Assembly (NCBI RefSeq): GCF_003254295.1
Contig: NZ_QKZO01000005.1
Span: 248,001-312,000 of the forward strand
Direction: 5' to 3'
Source: Rhodobacter capsulatus
Lineage (GTDB): Bacteria; Pseudomonadota; Alphaproteobacteria; Rhodobacterales; Rhodobacteraceae
Length of the DNA: 64,000 bases
The notes under the pieces are model-generated. The model worked only from the letters and a program-made list of their open reading frames with translations, had not been told where the DNA came from and ran no database searches. The position numbers and the translations under genes are program-made. This document shows, in pieces, positions 45,861-55,026 of this stretch. The stretch's first letter is position 1; every line of letters starts with the position of its first letter.

Positions 45861-47039
45861 TTATTGCAGATCGGCGAAGGCCTGTTTCAGCCGGGTCGCC
45901 GCCTCGATCACCCGCGCCCGCGGCGTGGCGAGGTTGAAGCGCAGGAAACCGTCACCGCCGAGGCCAAAGGTGGCGCCATGGTTCGCGGCGATCTTCGCGG
46001 CCTTTTCCACCCGCGCGATGAATTCGGCCGTGCCCATGCCGGTCCCCGAGAAATCGACCCAGGCCAGATAGGTGGCCTCAAGCGGCATCGATCTGACGCC
46101 CGGGATCGTGTTCACGATCGCGTCGAAGGCCTGCCGGTTGCCCTCAAGATAGGTATTCAGCGCATCGACCCAGGCCGCGCCCTCGGGGGAATAGGCGGCG
46201 GTGGCCATGGCGATGCCGAAGCTGTTCGCCGAAATCCCCAGCGCCGCCATGGTTGCGGCAAACTGCCCCCGCAGCGCCGGATCGGCGATGATCACATTGC
46301 CCGAATGGCCGCCCGCGATGTTGAAGGTCTTGGTCGTCGCCGTCATCATCACCACCGGCTGATCGGGCGCGGCGACGGCCATCGGAACATGCTTGTGCCC
46401 GGGCATCACCAGATCATGGTGGATCTCGTCCGAGACGAGGATCAGGTTGTGGCGCTTGGCGAATTCGGCGGTGGCCTTCAGCTCGGCCTCGGTCCAGACC
46501 CGCCCGCCCGGATTGTGCGGCGAGCACAGGATCAGCATCTTCGCCGACCCGTCCATCTGCGCCTCCCAGGCGTCGAAATCCATTTCATAGCGGCCCTCGA
46601 CCTGCACCAGCGGGCATTCGACCACCTTGCGCCCCGAAGCGCGGATGACCCGGGCAAAGGCGTGATAGACCGGCGTCATCAGCATGATGCCATCGCCCGG
46701 TTCGGTGAAGGCATGCAGGCACAGCGCCGTGCCGTTTACCAGCCCATGCGTGGTGAAGATCCAGTCGGGCTGCACGGTCCAGCCGTGCCGGTTCGCCATC
46801 CACCACGCAATCGCGGCCTGATAGGCGCTTTCGTCGCCCCAATAGCCGTAGACGCCCTGTTGCAGCAGCCCTTGCAACGCATCCTGCACCGCCTGCGGCG
46901 GGCGGAAATCCATGTCCGCCACCCACATCGCGATTCCCTCCTGCGGGGAAACGCCATAAAGGCTCTCCATGCAGTCCCATTTCACCGAATGGGTGCCGAT
47001 GCGGTCGATGACTTCGTCGAAGTCGGGAAGGGCGGTCAT
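45861..47039 (-). CDS. MalY/PatB-type PLP-dependent aminotransferase (probable C-S lyase)
   Basis: 392 residues. Fold-type I aminotransferase with MWVADMDFRPPQAVQDAL, the substrate-binding LCSPHNPGGRVW, and PLP lysine Lys237 in TATTKTFNIAGGHSG. The MADMDF-like start and SDEIHHDL segment fit the MalY/PatB branch, which cleaves cystathionine or cysteine-like C-S bonds. Start at 47039 with CCAGGAGC before; a longer upstream frame is not supported. A 175-base divergent region lies between it and def. Confidence 0.87.
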   Translation of the reverse strand: MTALPDFDEVIDRIGTHSVKWDCMESLYGVSPQEGIAMWVADMDFRPPQAVQDALQGLLQQGVYGYWGDESAYQAAIAWWMANRHGWTVQPDWIFTTHGLVNGTALCLHAFTEPGDGIMLMTPVYHAFARVIRASGRKVVECPLVQVEGRYEMDFDAWEAQMDGSAKMLILCSPHNPGGRVWTEAELKATAEFAKRHNLILVSDEIHHDLVMPGHKHVPMAVAAPDQPVVMMTATTKTFNIAGGHSGNVIIADPALRGQFAATMAALGISANSFGIAMATAAYSPEGAAWVDALNTYLEGNRQAFDAIVNTIPGVRSMPLEATYLAWVDFSGTGMGTAEFIARVEKAAKIAANHGATFGLGGDGFLRFNLATPRARVIEAATRLKQAFADLQ

Positions 47040-47214
47040 GGCAGGCTCCTGGTCGTGTCGTCTTGCTGTGTCGTTCTTGATGAAAGTGATATTCCGGTCC
47101 AATGTTCCAGTGAAGATGAAATAATTGGAACTTTGTCCCGAAATTTTGCCATTTTGCAGAACGCGGCTGCGCGCAAAGGTCGCCATTGCACGACCGGCCC
47201 GCATCCAATAAAAA

Positions 47215-47751
47215 ATGCGCATGACAACGCGCCCCATCCTGATCCATCCCGATCCCCGGCTCAAGAAGCTTTGCGACCCCGTCGCAGCGCTGGACGACAC
47301 CATTCGCCAACTGGCCGACGACATGCTGGAAACCATGTATGACGCCCCCGGCGTCGGCTTGGCGGCGCCGCAGATCGGCGTCATGGCGCGCCTCTTCGTG
47401 ATGGATTGCGCGAAGGAAAAGACCGGCTTCCCCGAGGCCATGGTGATGATCAATCCGGAAATCACCTGGGTCTCCGAGGAAAAGAACGTCCACGAGGAAG
47501 GCTGCCTCTCGCTGCCCGAGCAATATGCCGACGTGACCCGCCCGAAAGAGGTGCGGATGCGCTGGCTTGGCCTGGACGGGCAGATGCACGAGGAACAGTT
47601 CGACGGGCTCTGGGCGACCTGCGCGCAGCATGAGCTGGATCACCTGAACGGCAAGCTCTTCATCGATCATCTGGGCCCGCTGAAGCGGCAGATGGTCACC
47701 CGCAAGCTGGAAAAGCTGAAGCGGGAATGGGCCCGCGAGGGGCGGGGCTAG
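47215..47751 (+). CDS. def: Peptide deformylase
   Basis: Removes formyl from N-terminal methionine. 178 residues. [10 protein letters not shown] at 47-56, EGCLSLP with metal ligand Cys97, and QHELDHLNG with His139, catalytic Glu140 and His143 are all intact, as in active class I enzymes. First of three genes def, degenerate def copy, fmt. The ATG at 47215 has no clear SD; an ATG at 47221 is also possible. Confidence 0.95.
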   Translation: MRMTTRPILIHPDPRLKKLCDPVAALDDTIRQLADDMLETMYDAPGVGLAAPQIGVMARLFVMDCAKEKTGFPEAMVMINPEITWVSEEKNVHEEGCLSLPEQYADVTRPKEVRMRWLGLDGQMHEEQFDGLWATCAQHELDHLNGKLFIDHLGPLKRQMVTRKLEKLKREWAREGRG

Positions 47752-48261
47752 GTGGCCGTCCGTCCCTTCATCCGCTTCGACGACAAGCGGCTGCATACCG
47801 CCGCGGAGCCGGTGACCGACATCACCGACGAGATCCGCGCGATCTGGGCCGACATGGTCGACACGATGGAGGCGATGCCCGGTCAGGGGGTCGGTCTGGC
47901 GGCGCCACAGATCGGCGTGATGCTGCGGCTGGCCGTTGTCGATGCCTCGGAAGCGCGGGGGCAGGCGATCGTGATGGCGAATCCCGAGGTGTTGCATGCT
48001 TCGGGTCAGATGCGCGACCATGACGAAGCCAGCCCGAACCTGCCCGGCGTCTGGGCGACGATTTCGCGGCCGCGGGCGGTGACGGTGCGGTTCCTGAATG
48101 CGGCGGGCGAGATCGAAGAGCGCGATTTCGTCCATCTCTGGGCGACCTCGGTGCAGCACCAGATCGACCATCTGAACGGCAAGACCTATGTCGATCACCT
48201 CAGCATGTTGAAGCGCAAGATGCTGGTGGCGAAATCGGCAAAATTCGCGAAGAAAGCCTGA
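47752..48261 (+). CDS. Degenerate peptide deformylase paralogue
   Basis: 169 residues, GTG start directly after the def stop. The fold is clearly deformylase: [11 protein letters not shown] at 47-57, but the metal-binding EGCLS motif is replaced by EASPN (Ser94 in the Cys position) and the HExxH motif by HQIDH (Gln137 in the catalytic Glu position). The two His ligands remain (136, 140). By known chemistry this should not deformylate. It is intact, in frame and kept inside the def-fmt unit, so it probably has another role, perhaps binding. Overlaps fmt by 1 base. Confidence 0.85.
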   Translation: MAVRPFIRFDDKRLHTAAEPVTDITDEIRAIWADMVDTMEAMPGQGVGLAAPQIGVMLRLAVVDASEARGQAIVMANPEVLHASGQMRDHDEASPNLPGVWATISRPRAVTVRFLNAAGEIEERDFVHLWATSVQHQIDHLNGKTYVDHLSMLKRKMLVAKSAKFAKKA

Positions 48262-49154
48262 TGCGCGTCATCTTCATGGGAACGCCCGAATTTTCGGTGC
48301 CGGTGCTGGAGGCGCTCGCCGCCCGGCACGAGGTCGTGGCCGTCTACAGCCAGCCGCCCCGGCCCGCCGGGCGCGGCAAGGCTTTGCGGCCCTCGCCAGT
48401 GCAGGCCCGGGCCGAGGCCTTGAGCCTGCCGGTCCGCCATCCCCTGAATTTCAAGGCGGCCGAGGAGCGCGCGGCCTTTGCCGATCTGAACGCCGATATC
48501 GCGGTTGTCGTCGCCTACGGGCTGATCCTGCCGCAGGCGGTGCTGGATGCGCCGAAACGCGGCTGTCTGAACATTCACGCCTCGCTTTTGCCGCGCTGGC
48601 GGGGCGCGGCGCCGATTCACCGGGCGATCCTGTCGGGCGATGCGGAAACCGGGATCTGCATCATGCAGATGGAGGCGGGGCTGGACACCGGCCCGGTGCT
48701 GTTGCGCGAAAAGCTGGCGATCGGCGCCACCGAAACGACCGGCGAATTGCATGACCGGCTGAGCGCGATGGGCGCGCGGATGATCTGCGAGACGCTTGAC
48801 CGGCTCGACAGCCTGACCCCCGAGGGACAGCCCGAAACGGGCGTGACCTATGCCGCCAAGATCGACAAGGCCGAGGCGAAGATCGACTGGAGCCGCCCCG
48901 CGGCGGAACTGGTGCGGCTGGTGAACGGGCTCTCGCCCTTTCCGGGGGCCTGGTGCGAGGTGGCGGGCGAGCGGGTGAAACTGCTGCGCGCCGATCTGGT
49001 CGCCGGGGCCGGGGAACCGGGAACGGTGCTGCAGGGCTTCGACATCGCCTGCGGCGCGGGGGCGCTTCGGGTGCTGGAAGCGCAACGGGAGGGCAAGAAA
49101 CCGATGCCCTCCGCGGAAATTCTCAAAGGTCTGGCGCTGCCCGCGCGGCTGTGA
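48261..49154 (+). CDS. fmt: Methionyl-tRNA formyltransferase
   Basis: 297 residues. N-terminal [17 protein letters not shown], the folate-binding [17 protein letters not shown] with catalytic Asn-His in CLNIHASL, and a C-terminal OB domain that binds initiator tRNA. It formylates Met-tRNA; def removes the formyl group, so the operon controls both sides of this modification. The start overlaps the stop of the previous gene. The last 3 bases lie next to the convergent small gene. Confidence 0.94.
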   Translation: MRVIFMGTPEFSVPVLEALAARHEVVAVYSQPPRPAGRGKALRPSPVQARAEALSLPVRHPLNFKAAEERAAFADLNADIAVVVAYGLILPQAVLDAPKRGCLNIHASLLPRWRGAAPIHRAILSGDAETGICIMQMEAGLDTGPVLLREKLAIGATETTGELHDRLSAMGARMICETLDRLDSLTPEGQPETGVTYAAKIDKAEAKIDWSRPAAELVRLVNGLSPFPGAWCEVAGERVKLLRADLVAGAGEPGTVLQGFDIACGAGALRVLEAQREGKKPMPSAEILKGLALPARL

Positions 49155-49157
49155 CGT

Positions 49158-49505
49158 TTACGCCGGGGGCATGAAGCCGAGCGGCGTGCGATCCTCGCGT
49201 TCGAAATCGAGCGCGGGGCCATGGCGCACCGGGGTTTCGCGCTTGGTCGAGCAGATCAGCTCGAAGCCATCCACCTCGGCGGCGACGATCAGCGCGGTGG
49301 CAACGGGGCGTTCGCCGTCGAAGATCTGGACATGGCCGCGCAGATTGGTGACCTGCGCCGCATCCAGCGAAAAGCCGCCCGACCAGCGTTTCAGGATCGG
49401 CCAGACACGGCCCCCGGCATGAACGCTGAGCCGCGCCGAGCGTTTGCTGTCGCGCCGGGTCGCCTCGCGCAGGCCGGCCAGAATTTCTTTCGACAAGAAC
49501 TCCAT
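49158..49505 (-). CDS. Small uncharacterised protein
   Basis: 115 residues. RLSVHAGGRVWPILKRWSGGFSLDAAQVTNLRGHVQIFDG in the middle looks like a small beta domain that reminds me of PilZ-like proteins, but the typical RxxxR motif is not clear. Good ribosome site GGAGGGTAAG before the ATG at 49503-49505. Convergent to fmt (3-base gap). I could not assign function. Confidence 0.7.
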   Translation of the reverse strand: MEFLSKEILAGLREATRRDSKRSARLSVHAGGRVWPILKRWSGGFSLDAAQVTNLRGHVQIFDGERPVATALIVAAEVDGFELICSTKRETPVRHGPALDFEREDRTPLGFMPPA

Positions 49506-49683
49506 CTTACCCTCCAGCGGGCTGCCCCTCCCTGGGCAACCCTCGTGCCAAGTGTGTGATGTAAGGCGTAAAAATCAAGTGAATACCTGATGACGCCGCA
49601 CTGACGTGCCGTAAACGCAACGCCCGGTTGCCCCGCGCCCCGGTGCCGATTACCCTGCGGCAAGGTCATTTCCGGAGAAGCCG

Positions 49684-50850
49684 ATGCGATCCCCTCTTGC
49701 CCCATTGATGTTCAGCCTGTGCCTGCCCCTTGCCGCCCATGCCGAATGCGGCGGAAATTTTTCCGGCTTCGTCGCGGGGCTGAAGGCCGAGATGCAGCGC
49801 AACGGCCTGTCCGCCGCGACGGCTGATTCGTTTTTCGCGGGCGTGCGGCAGGAGGAGCGGGTGCTGAAAGCCGACCGGGCGCAGGGCGTGTTCCGGAAAA
49901 GCTTTCTGGATTTTCAGGCTTCGGTGATCTCGAAGAACCGGCTGCAGATGGGCGCGGCGATGGCGCAGAAATATGCGGGCATCTTTGATGCGGCCGAAAG
50001 CCAATACGGCGTCTCGCGTGGGGTGCTTTTGGCCTTCTGGGGGCTGGAGACCGATTTCGGCAAGGTGCAGGGCGATTTCAACACCCGCGATGCGCTGGTG
50101 ACGCTGGCGCATGACTGCCGCCGCCCGGAGCTGTTCCGGCCGCAGGTTCTGGCCGCGGCCGAGCTTTACGCGCGCGGCGATTTCGACCCGGCCCGCAGCC
50201 TTGGTGCCTGGGCGGGCGAGATCGGGCAGGTGCAGATGCTGCCCGCCGACATCCTGCGCAACGGCGTCGATGGCGATGGCGACGGGCATGTGAACCTCAA
50301 GGGCTCCAGCGCCGATGCGCTGATGTCGGGGGCGAAGATGATCGCCTCGATGGGCTGGCGTCCGGGCGAGCCGTGGTTGCAGGAAATCATCGTCCCCGAT
50401 CAGATGGACTGGGCGCAGACCGGGCTTGACCGCAGCCTGTCCACCGCCGATTGGGCGCGGATGGGGGTGGTGCCGCGGTCGGGGCGGTTTGCGGGCGCGC
50501 AGGGCTCGGTGCTTTTGCCGATGGGGCGCAAGGGCCCGGCCTTCATGGCCTATCCGAATTTCCGCGTGCTCTTTGAATGGAACAAGAGCTTTGTCTATGT
50601 CACCACCGCCGCCTATTTTGCGACCCGGCTGGAAGGCGCCCCCCGGATCGATCCGCGCGCGGCGGACCCGGGGCTGTCGCCCGCGCAGATGAAGGCGTTG
50701 CAGGCGCGGCTGCAGGCGCGCGGCCATGATGTCGGGCCGATCGACGGCATCCTGGGCGAAAAGACCCGCGAGGCCGTGCAGATCGAACAGGCCCGTCTGG
50801 GCCTGCCCGCCGATGCCTGGCCGACGCCCGCGCTGCTGGACCGGCTCTGA
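49684..50850 (+). CDS. MltB-type lytic murein transglycosylase with peptidoglycan-binding domain
   Basis: 388 residues. Signal peptide MRSPLAPLMFSLCLPLAAHA; no lipobox at the usual place, Cys22 follows Glu21. Catalytic domain: FWGLETDFGKVQG (Glu in the GLETDFG motif), GEIGQVQMLPADIL, MIASMGWRPGEPWLQE. C-terminal peptidoglycan-binding domain (about 335-388): LQARGHDVGPIDGILGEKTREAVQ. Cleaves murein glycan strands in the periplasm. Its stop abuts the stop of the convergent type I secretion adaptor gene. Confidence 0.9.
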   Translation: MRSPLAPLMFSLCLPLAAHAECGGNFSGFVAGLKAEMQRNGLSAATADSFFAGVRQEERVLKADRAQGVFRKSFLDFQASVISKNRLQMGAAMAQKYAGIFDAAESQYGVSRGVLLAFWGLETDFGKVQGDFNTRDALVTLAHDCRRPELFRPQVLAAAELYARGDFDPARSLGAWAGEIGQVQMLPADILRNGVDGDGDGHVNLKGSSADALMSGAKMIASMGWRPGEPWLQEIIVPDQMDWAQTGLDRSLSTADWARMGVVPRSGRFAGAQGSVLLPMGRKGPAFMAYPNFRVLFEWNKSFVYVTTAAYFATRLEGAPRIDPRAADPGLSPAQMKALQARLQARGHDVGPIDGILGEKTREAVQIEQARLGLPADAWPTPALLDRL

Positions 50851-52323
50851 TCACTCCTCGCGGAAGGCGCGGACGAAGTAATCGGTGAAAGGCCTGGTCA
50901 GATAGGCCAGCGGGCTGCGTTCGCCGGTGCGGATATAGACTTCGGCGGGCATGCCGGGCAGCAGCTGCAACGCCCCCAGCTTTTCCGCCTCGCCCGGGTT
51001 CAGCATCACCTCGGCGCGGAAATAGGACATGCGCGAGGCTTCGTCGACCAGTGCATCTGCCGAAATCTGCGTCACCTGGCCGAAAAGCTCGGGCGTCGTG
51101 CGGCTGGCAAAGGCCGGGAAGCGCAGCGCCACCGGCTGACCGATTCGCACCTCGTCGATGTTGATCGGCGAGATCTGCGCCGCCACCAGCAGCGGCCGGT
51201 CCTGCGGCACGATGTAAAGCACGGGCTCGGCCGGGCGGATCACCGCGCGCGGCGTCGTCACCGTCATCGCATAGACGATCCCGCCCACCGGCGCGCGCAT
51301 GTCGAGCCGCTCGATCTGCTCGGTCAGCGACCGGCGCCGTTCGGCCAGCTCCAGCTCGCGATAGCCGATGTCGCGCAGCTCGGTTTCGGCATCCTCGCGC
51401 CGCTGCGAGGTCAGCCGCAAGGATTCCAGTTCCAGCTCGGTCACCTTGCCCTCGGCCTGGGCCTTTTGCGCCACCAGCGCGCCGACCTGACCTGCCAGAT
51501 TGGCCGCCTCGCGCTGCAGCGCCAGCACCCGGCTGGCCTGGGCAAGACCCTTGTCCAGCAGCTGCTGCTGGTCGACCAGTTCCCGCGCGATCAGCGCTTC
51601 CTGTTGCTCGGTGGCGCTGCGCTGCGCCTCGATGCCGCCGATCTGCGCCCGGGTCTGGTCGCCGCGTTTCGTCACCTGATCAAGCGCCTTGCGCAGCGTC
51701 TGCGCCCGCGCCTCGAACAGCCGCCGCTGCCCCTCGACCAGCTCGGCCACATCGGGCCGGGTCTGCGCCGCCTCCAGCAGTTCGGGATGGAAACGGATCT
51801 CGGGCGCATCGGCCCGTTCCGCCTCCAGCCGCCCGCGCCGGGCCAGAAGCTCGAAGAACTGCCCCTCGACGATCGATCGTTCCGACCGCACCAGATCGCC
51901 GTCGAGCCGGATCAAGAGCTGCCCGGCGGTGACGGTATCGCCCTCGTGCACCCGGATCTCGGCGACAACGCCGCCATCGGGATGCTGCACCACCTGCCGG
52001 TGCTGATCGACCTCGATCTGTCCCGAGGCGATGACCGCCCCGGCGATCGAGGAGACCACCGACCAGAGCCCGAAGCCCCCGACCAGAACCGCCAGCGTCA
52101 CATAGCCGATCAGCAGTGCCGCACGGGGCGAGATCCGCGTCTCGGGCGGGGGGGCGATGGTCGGCTCGATCCGGTGCGCCGGGGCGGGAAGGCCGGTCCC
52201 CGTCAGCGGCAGCGCGCTCGCCTCGGCGGGGGCGGGCGTCTTGCGGCTCGGGATCGCCCGGCGCAGGGCCGCCGCCGCCTCGGAGGCCTCGGCCTCGGGG
52301 CCGGAAGTCGGCTTGCGAGTCAT
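50851..52323 (-). CDS. Type I secretion membrane fusion protein (HlyD/PrtE type)
   Basis: 490 residues. A Pro/Ala-rich cytosolic N-terminus (1-65), one membrane helix (ALLIGYVTLAVLVGGFGLW near 70), then HlyD-type domains: GQIEVDQHRQVVQHPDGGVVAEIRVHEGDTVTAGQLL lipoyl half, a long coiled coil (about 160-360) and MRAPVGGIVYAMTV. Start overlaps the ABC gene stop (ATGA at 52320-52323). Links the inner-membrane exporter with an outer-membrane TolC channel not present here. Confidence 0.92.
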   Translation of the reverse strand: MTRKPTSGPEAEASEAAAALRRAIPSRKTPAPAEASALPLTGTGLPAPAHRIEPTIAPPPETRISPRAALLIGYVTLAVLVGGFGLWSVVSSIAGAVIASGQIEVDQHRQVVQHPDGGVVAEIRVHEGDTVTAGQLLIRLDGDLVRSERSIVEGQFFELLARRGRLEAERADAPEIRFHPELLEAAQTRPDVAELVEGQRRLFEARAQTLRKALDQVTKRGDQTRAQIGGIEAQRSATEQQEALIARELVDQQQLLDKGLAQASRVLALQREAANLAGQVGALVAQKAQAEGKVTELELESLRLTSQRREDAETELRDIGYRELELAERRRSLTEQIERLDMRAPVGGIVYAMTVTTPRAVIRPAEPVLYIVPQDRPLLVAAQISPINIDEVRIGQPVALRFPAFASRTTPELFGQVTQISADALVDEASRMSYFRAEVMLNPGEAEKLGALQLLPGMPAEVYIRTGERSPLAYLTRPFTDYFVRAFREE

Positions 52324-54056
52324 GCCACGCCTCCCGGTCCGGCGCCGCGGCTCAGATCGGCGGCATTCTGCACCATCGCTTTCAACACCTCTTCCCGCGG
52401 ACCGAAGGCCCGCCGCATCCCCGCTTCCAGCACCAGAAGCGTGTCGCATTCCGCAATCGCCGCGGGCCGGTGTGCCATGATCAGCACCGCGCCGCCCGCC
52501 GCCTTCATGCCCCGCACCGCGGTGTTGAGCGCCATCGAGCCCTCGTTGTCGAGGTTCGCGTTCGGCTCGTCGAGCACCAGCAGCACCGGGTTGCCGTAAA
52601 GCGCCCGGGCCAGCCCGACGCGCTGGATCTGCCCGCCCGAAAGCCGCCCGCCCGCCTGCGAGACCTTGGTGTCATAGCCCTCGGGCAGATCGAGGATGAG
52701 CTGATGCGCCGCCGCCCGTTTCGCGGCATCGACGATCATTTCCGGGTCGGGGGTCGGCGACAGCCGGGCGATGTTTTCCGCGATCGTGCCGTCGAACAGC
52801 GTCACCCGCTGCGGCAGATAGCCGATCAGCCCGCCCAGCACGTCGGGGTCGTAGTGATCGAGCGCCGCGCCATCAAGCCGGATCGCGCCGTTCGCTGGGC
52901 GCCAGACGCCGCAGATCGCCCGTGCCAGCGTCGATTTCCCCGCGCCGGACGGGCCGATGATGCCGAGCGCCTGCCCGGGCTCGACGCGAAAGGACACCGC
53001 CCGCAGGGTCGCGCTTTGCGTGCCCGGCGGCACCACCGTCAGCGCCTGCGCCTCGAGCAGCGCGCGCGGACGCGGCAGGGGGGTGCGCGGCGTCTCGCGC
53101 GGGATCGAGGTCAGCAGCAGCGACAGCCGCCCCCAGCCCTCGCGGGCGCGGGCGACCAGCGCCCAGCCGCCCACCGCCTGCTCGACCGGCGCGAGCGCCC
53201 GCCCCATCAGGATCGAGCCCGCCACCATCGCCCCGGCGGTCATCTCGCCCTTGAGCACGACATAGGCGCCCATGGCGAGGATCGCCGATTGCAGGAAGGC
53301 GCGGAAGGTCTTGGTGAAGGTGGAAAAGCTGCCGCCCAGATCGGTGGCGCTCAGCATCGCATCGACCGCGCGTTCGCGCGACTTGCGCCAGCGCAGGAAC
53401 GAGGCCCCGCGCATCCCCAGCGCCTGCACCAGCTCCGCCTCGTCGCGCAGCTGGTCGGCCAGCCGGTCCGAGGCGATCTGCGCCCCGGTCGCGGTCTGCA
53501 GCGGTTTCGCCGTCATCGACTGGTTGAGCAGCGTCACCCCGATCAGAAGCGCCCCGCCCGCGATCGACAGGAAACCGAGATAGGGATGGAAGAGGAAGAT
53601 CGCGCAGAGAAAGACCGGCACCCAGGGAATGTCGAACAGCGCCAGAAACACCGGCGAGGCCAGCAGCTTGTTGACCGCATCGAGATCGCGCAACCCGGCC
53701 ATCGCCACCGGATCGTTCGGCACCATGCCGTTGCGGCGCAGCGCCGCCTCGAAGACGCGTGATTCGAGATCGGCCTGAAACCGCGCGCCCACCCGCGCCA
53801 TCAGCCGCGCCCGCGCCAGATCCAGCAGCCCCATCGCCGCAAACAGGAAGACGACCAGCAGGAACAGCGCCGTCAGCGTCTCGACCGAGCGCGCGCCGAG
53901 CACGCGGTCATAGACCTGCAGCATGAAGATCGGCCCGGTCAGCATCAGCAGATTCACGAAAGCCGAAAACACGCCGACGCTCAGAAACAGACGGGCGCTG
54001 GCCGATCTTGCGGCCCGCAATTCCGCCTTGCCGGCTGCAAGTTCATCTCGTTTCAT
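52320..54056 (-). CDS. Type I secretion ABC transporter (PrtD type)
   Basis: 578 residues. Transmembrane domain with five to six segments (first: FLSVGVFSAFVNLLMLTGPIFMLQVYDRVL), DIPWVPVFLCAIFLFHPYLG, then an ATPase with Walker A GPSGAGKSTLARAI, signature LSGGQIQRVGLARAL and Walker B LLVLDEPNANLD. No N-terminal C39 peptidase, so the substrate should carry a C-terminal secretion signal. PrtD-type exporters move proteases, lipases or RTX proteins. None is seen near. Confidence 0.92.
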   Translation of the reverse strand: MKRDELAAGKAELRAARSASARLFLSVGVFSAFVNLLMLTGPIFMLQVYDRVLGARSVETLTALFLLVVFLFAAMGLLDLARARLMARVGARFQADLESRVFEAALRRNGMVPNDPVAMAGLRDLDAVNKLLASPVFLALFDIPWVPVFLCAIFLFHPYLGFLSIAGGALLIGVTLLNQSMTAKPLQTATGAQIASDRLADQLRDEAELVQALGMRGASFLRWRKSRERAVDAMLSATDLGGSFSTFTKTFRAFLQSAILAMGAYVVLKGEMTAGAMVAGSILMGRALAPVEQAVGGWALVARAREGWGRLSLLLTSIPRETPRTPLPRPRALLEAQALTVVPPGTQSATLRAVSFRVEPGQALGIIGPSGAGKSTLARAICGVWRPANGAIRLDGAALDHYDPDVLGGLIGYLPQRVTLFDGTIAENIARLSPTPDPEMIVDAAKRAAAHQLILDLPEGYDTKVSQAGGRLSGGQIQRVGLARALYGNPVLLVLDEPNANLDNEGSMALNTAVRGMKAAGGAVLIMAHRPAAIAECDTLLVLEAGMRRAFGPREEVLKAMVQNAADLSRGAGPGGVA

Positions 54057-54279
54057 TCCGCCCTCATTGTCGCGGGACAGGATCTTCTGCCCAAATCTTG
54101 TCTGAACGCAAAAACGTTAACGCATCGAGCTCACAAAATCGCGCAGGGCGCCTTGTTTCTGCGCCTCTGTCTCCTTATTGCTTCTTGGGGTTTTACCGAA
54201 ATCGAGACGGATGTCACCTGTCTTGACGCAGCGCGCCGAAGACGAGCCCCGGCCGCACCCGAGAAGACACGAGGGGTTG

Positions 54280-55026
54280 ATGGAAAAGAGATTTGGCCTC
54301 GTCCTGATCGCAGGTCTTGCGCTTTCCGGTTGCGCCGGAGGGCCGCAGTCGGCCGAGCCCGGCGGTTTCAACGACCCGATGGAAGGCGTCAACCGCAAGG
54401 TGCACGGCTTCAACAAGGGCGTCGACACGCTGCTGTTCAAGGCCGGGCCCGGTCAGCCGCGCAGCATCGACAACGGCTTCACCCGGGCGGTGTCGCATGC
54501 CGGCGCGAACCTGTCGCTGCCCGGCAAGGTGGTCAATTCGCTGCTGCAGGGCCGTCCCGAGCCCGCGGTGAAGAACACGTTCCGCTTCGTCATCAACTCG
54601 ACGATCGGTCTGGCGGGGCTGTTCGATCCGGCGGGCACCAGCTTTGCCCTGCCCGAACAGGACACCGATTTCGGCGAGACGCTGGCGGTCTGGGGCATGG
54701 GCGAGGGCGCCTATGTGGAACTGCCGGTCTACGGTCCCTCGACCGCGCGGGATGCGGTGGGACGGGTCGTCGACATCGCGATGAATCCGGTCGGCTCGGT
54801 GCTGGAAGGCGCCGATGCTACGGCCGCCTCTGCCACCCGGGTCGCGGGCAAGGTCGCCGACCGCAAACGCTTCGGGGGCGTGATCGAATCGGTGCTTTAC
54901 GACAGTGCGGACAGCTATGCGCAATCGCGGCTGCTCTATCTGCAGATGCGCCGCCACCAGCTTGCAGGCAAGGAGAATGACGATGCACAGGCCTGGGACC
55001 CTTATGAAGACCCCTATGCGCAGTGA
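54280..55026 (+). CDS. mlaA: MlaA/VacJ lipoprotein
   Basis: 248 residues. Lipoprotein signal with lipobox LSGC, Cys18. NDPMEGVNRKVHGFNKGVDTLLFKAG, FRFVINSTIGLAGLFDPA, FGETLAVWGMGEGAYVELPVYGPSTARDAVGRVVD are diagnostic for MlaA. Removes phospholipids from the outer leaflet of the outer membrane. Start from GAGGGGTTGATG; the upstream frame extends but lacks the signal peptide at its N terminus. Followed by mlaC, with overlap. Confidence 0.92.
   Translation: MEKRFGLVLIAGLALSGCAGGPQSAEPGGFNDPMEGVNRKVHGFNKGVDTLLFKAGPGQPRSIDNGFTRAVSHAGANLSLPGKVVNSLLQGRPEPAVKNTFRFVINSTIGLAGLFDPAGTSFALPEQDTDFGETLAVWGMGEGAYVELPVYGPSTARDAVGRVVDIAMNPVGSVLEGADATAASATRVAGKVADRKRFGGVIESVLYDSADSYAQSRLLYLQMRRHQLAGKENDDAQAWDPYEDPYAQ

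Noticed and set aside
54057..54279. Small gene between the type I secretion ABC gene and mlaA
   Set aside because: The in-frame extension of mlaA here has no ribosome site and removes the signal peptide from the N terminus; most likely divergent promoters.
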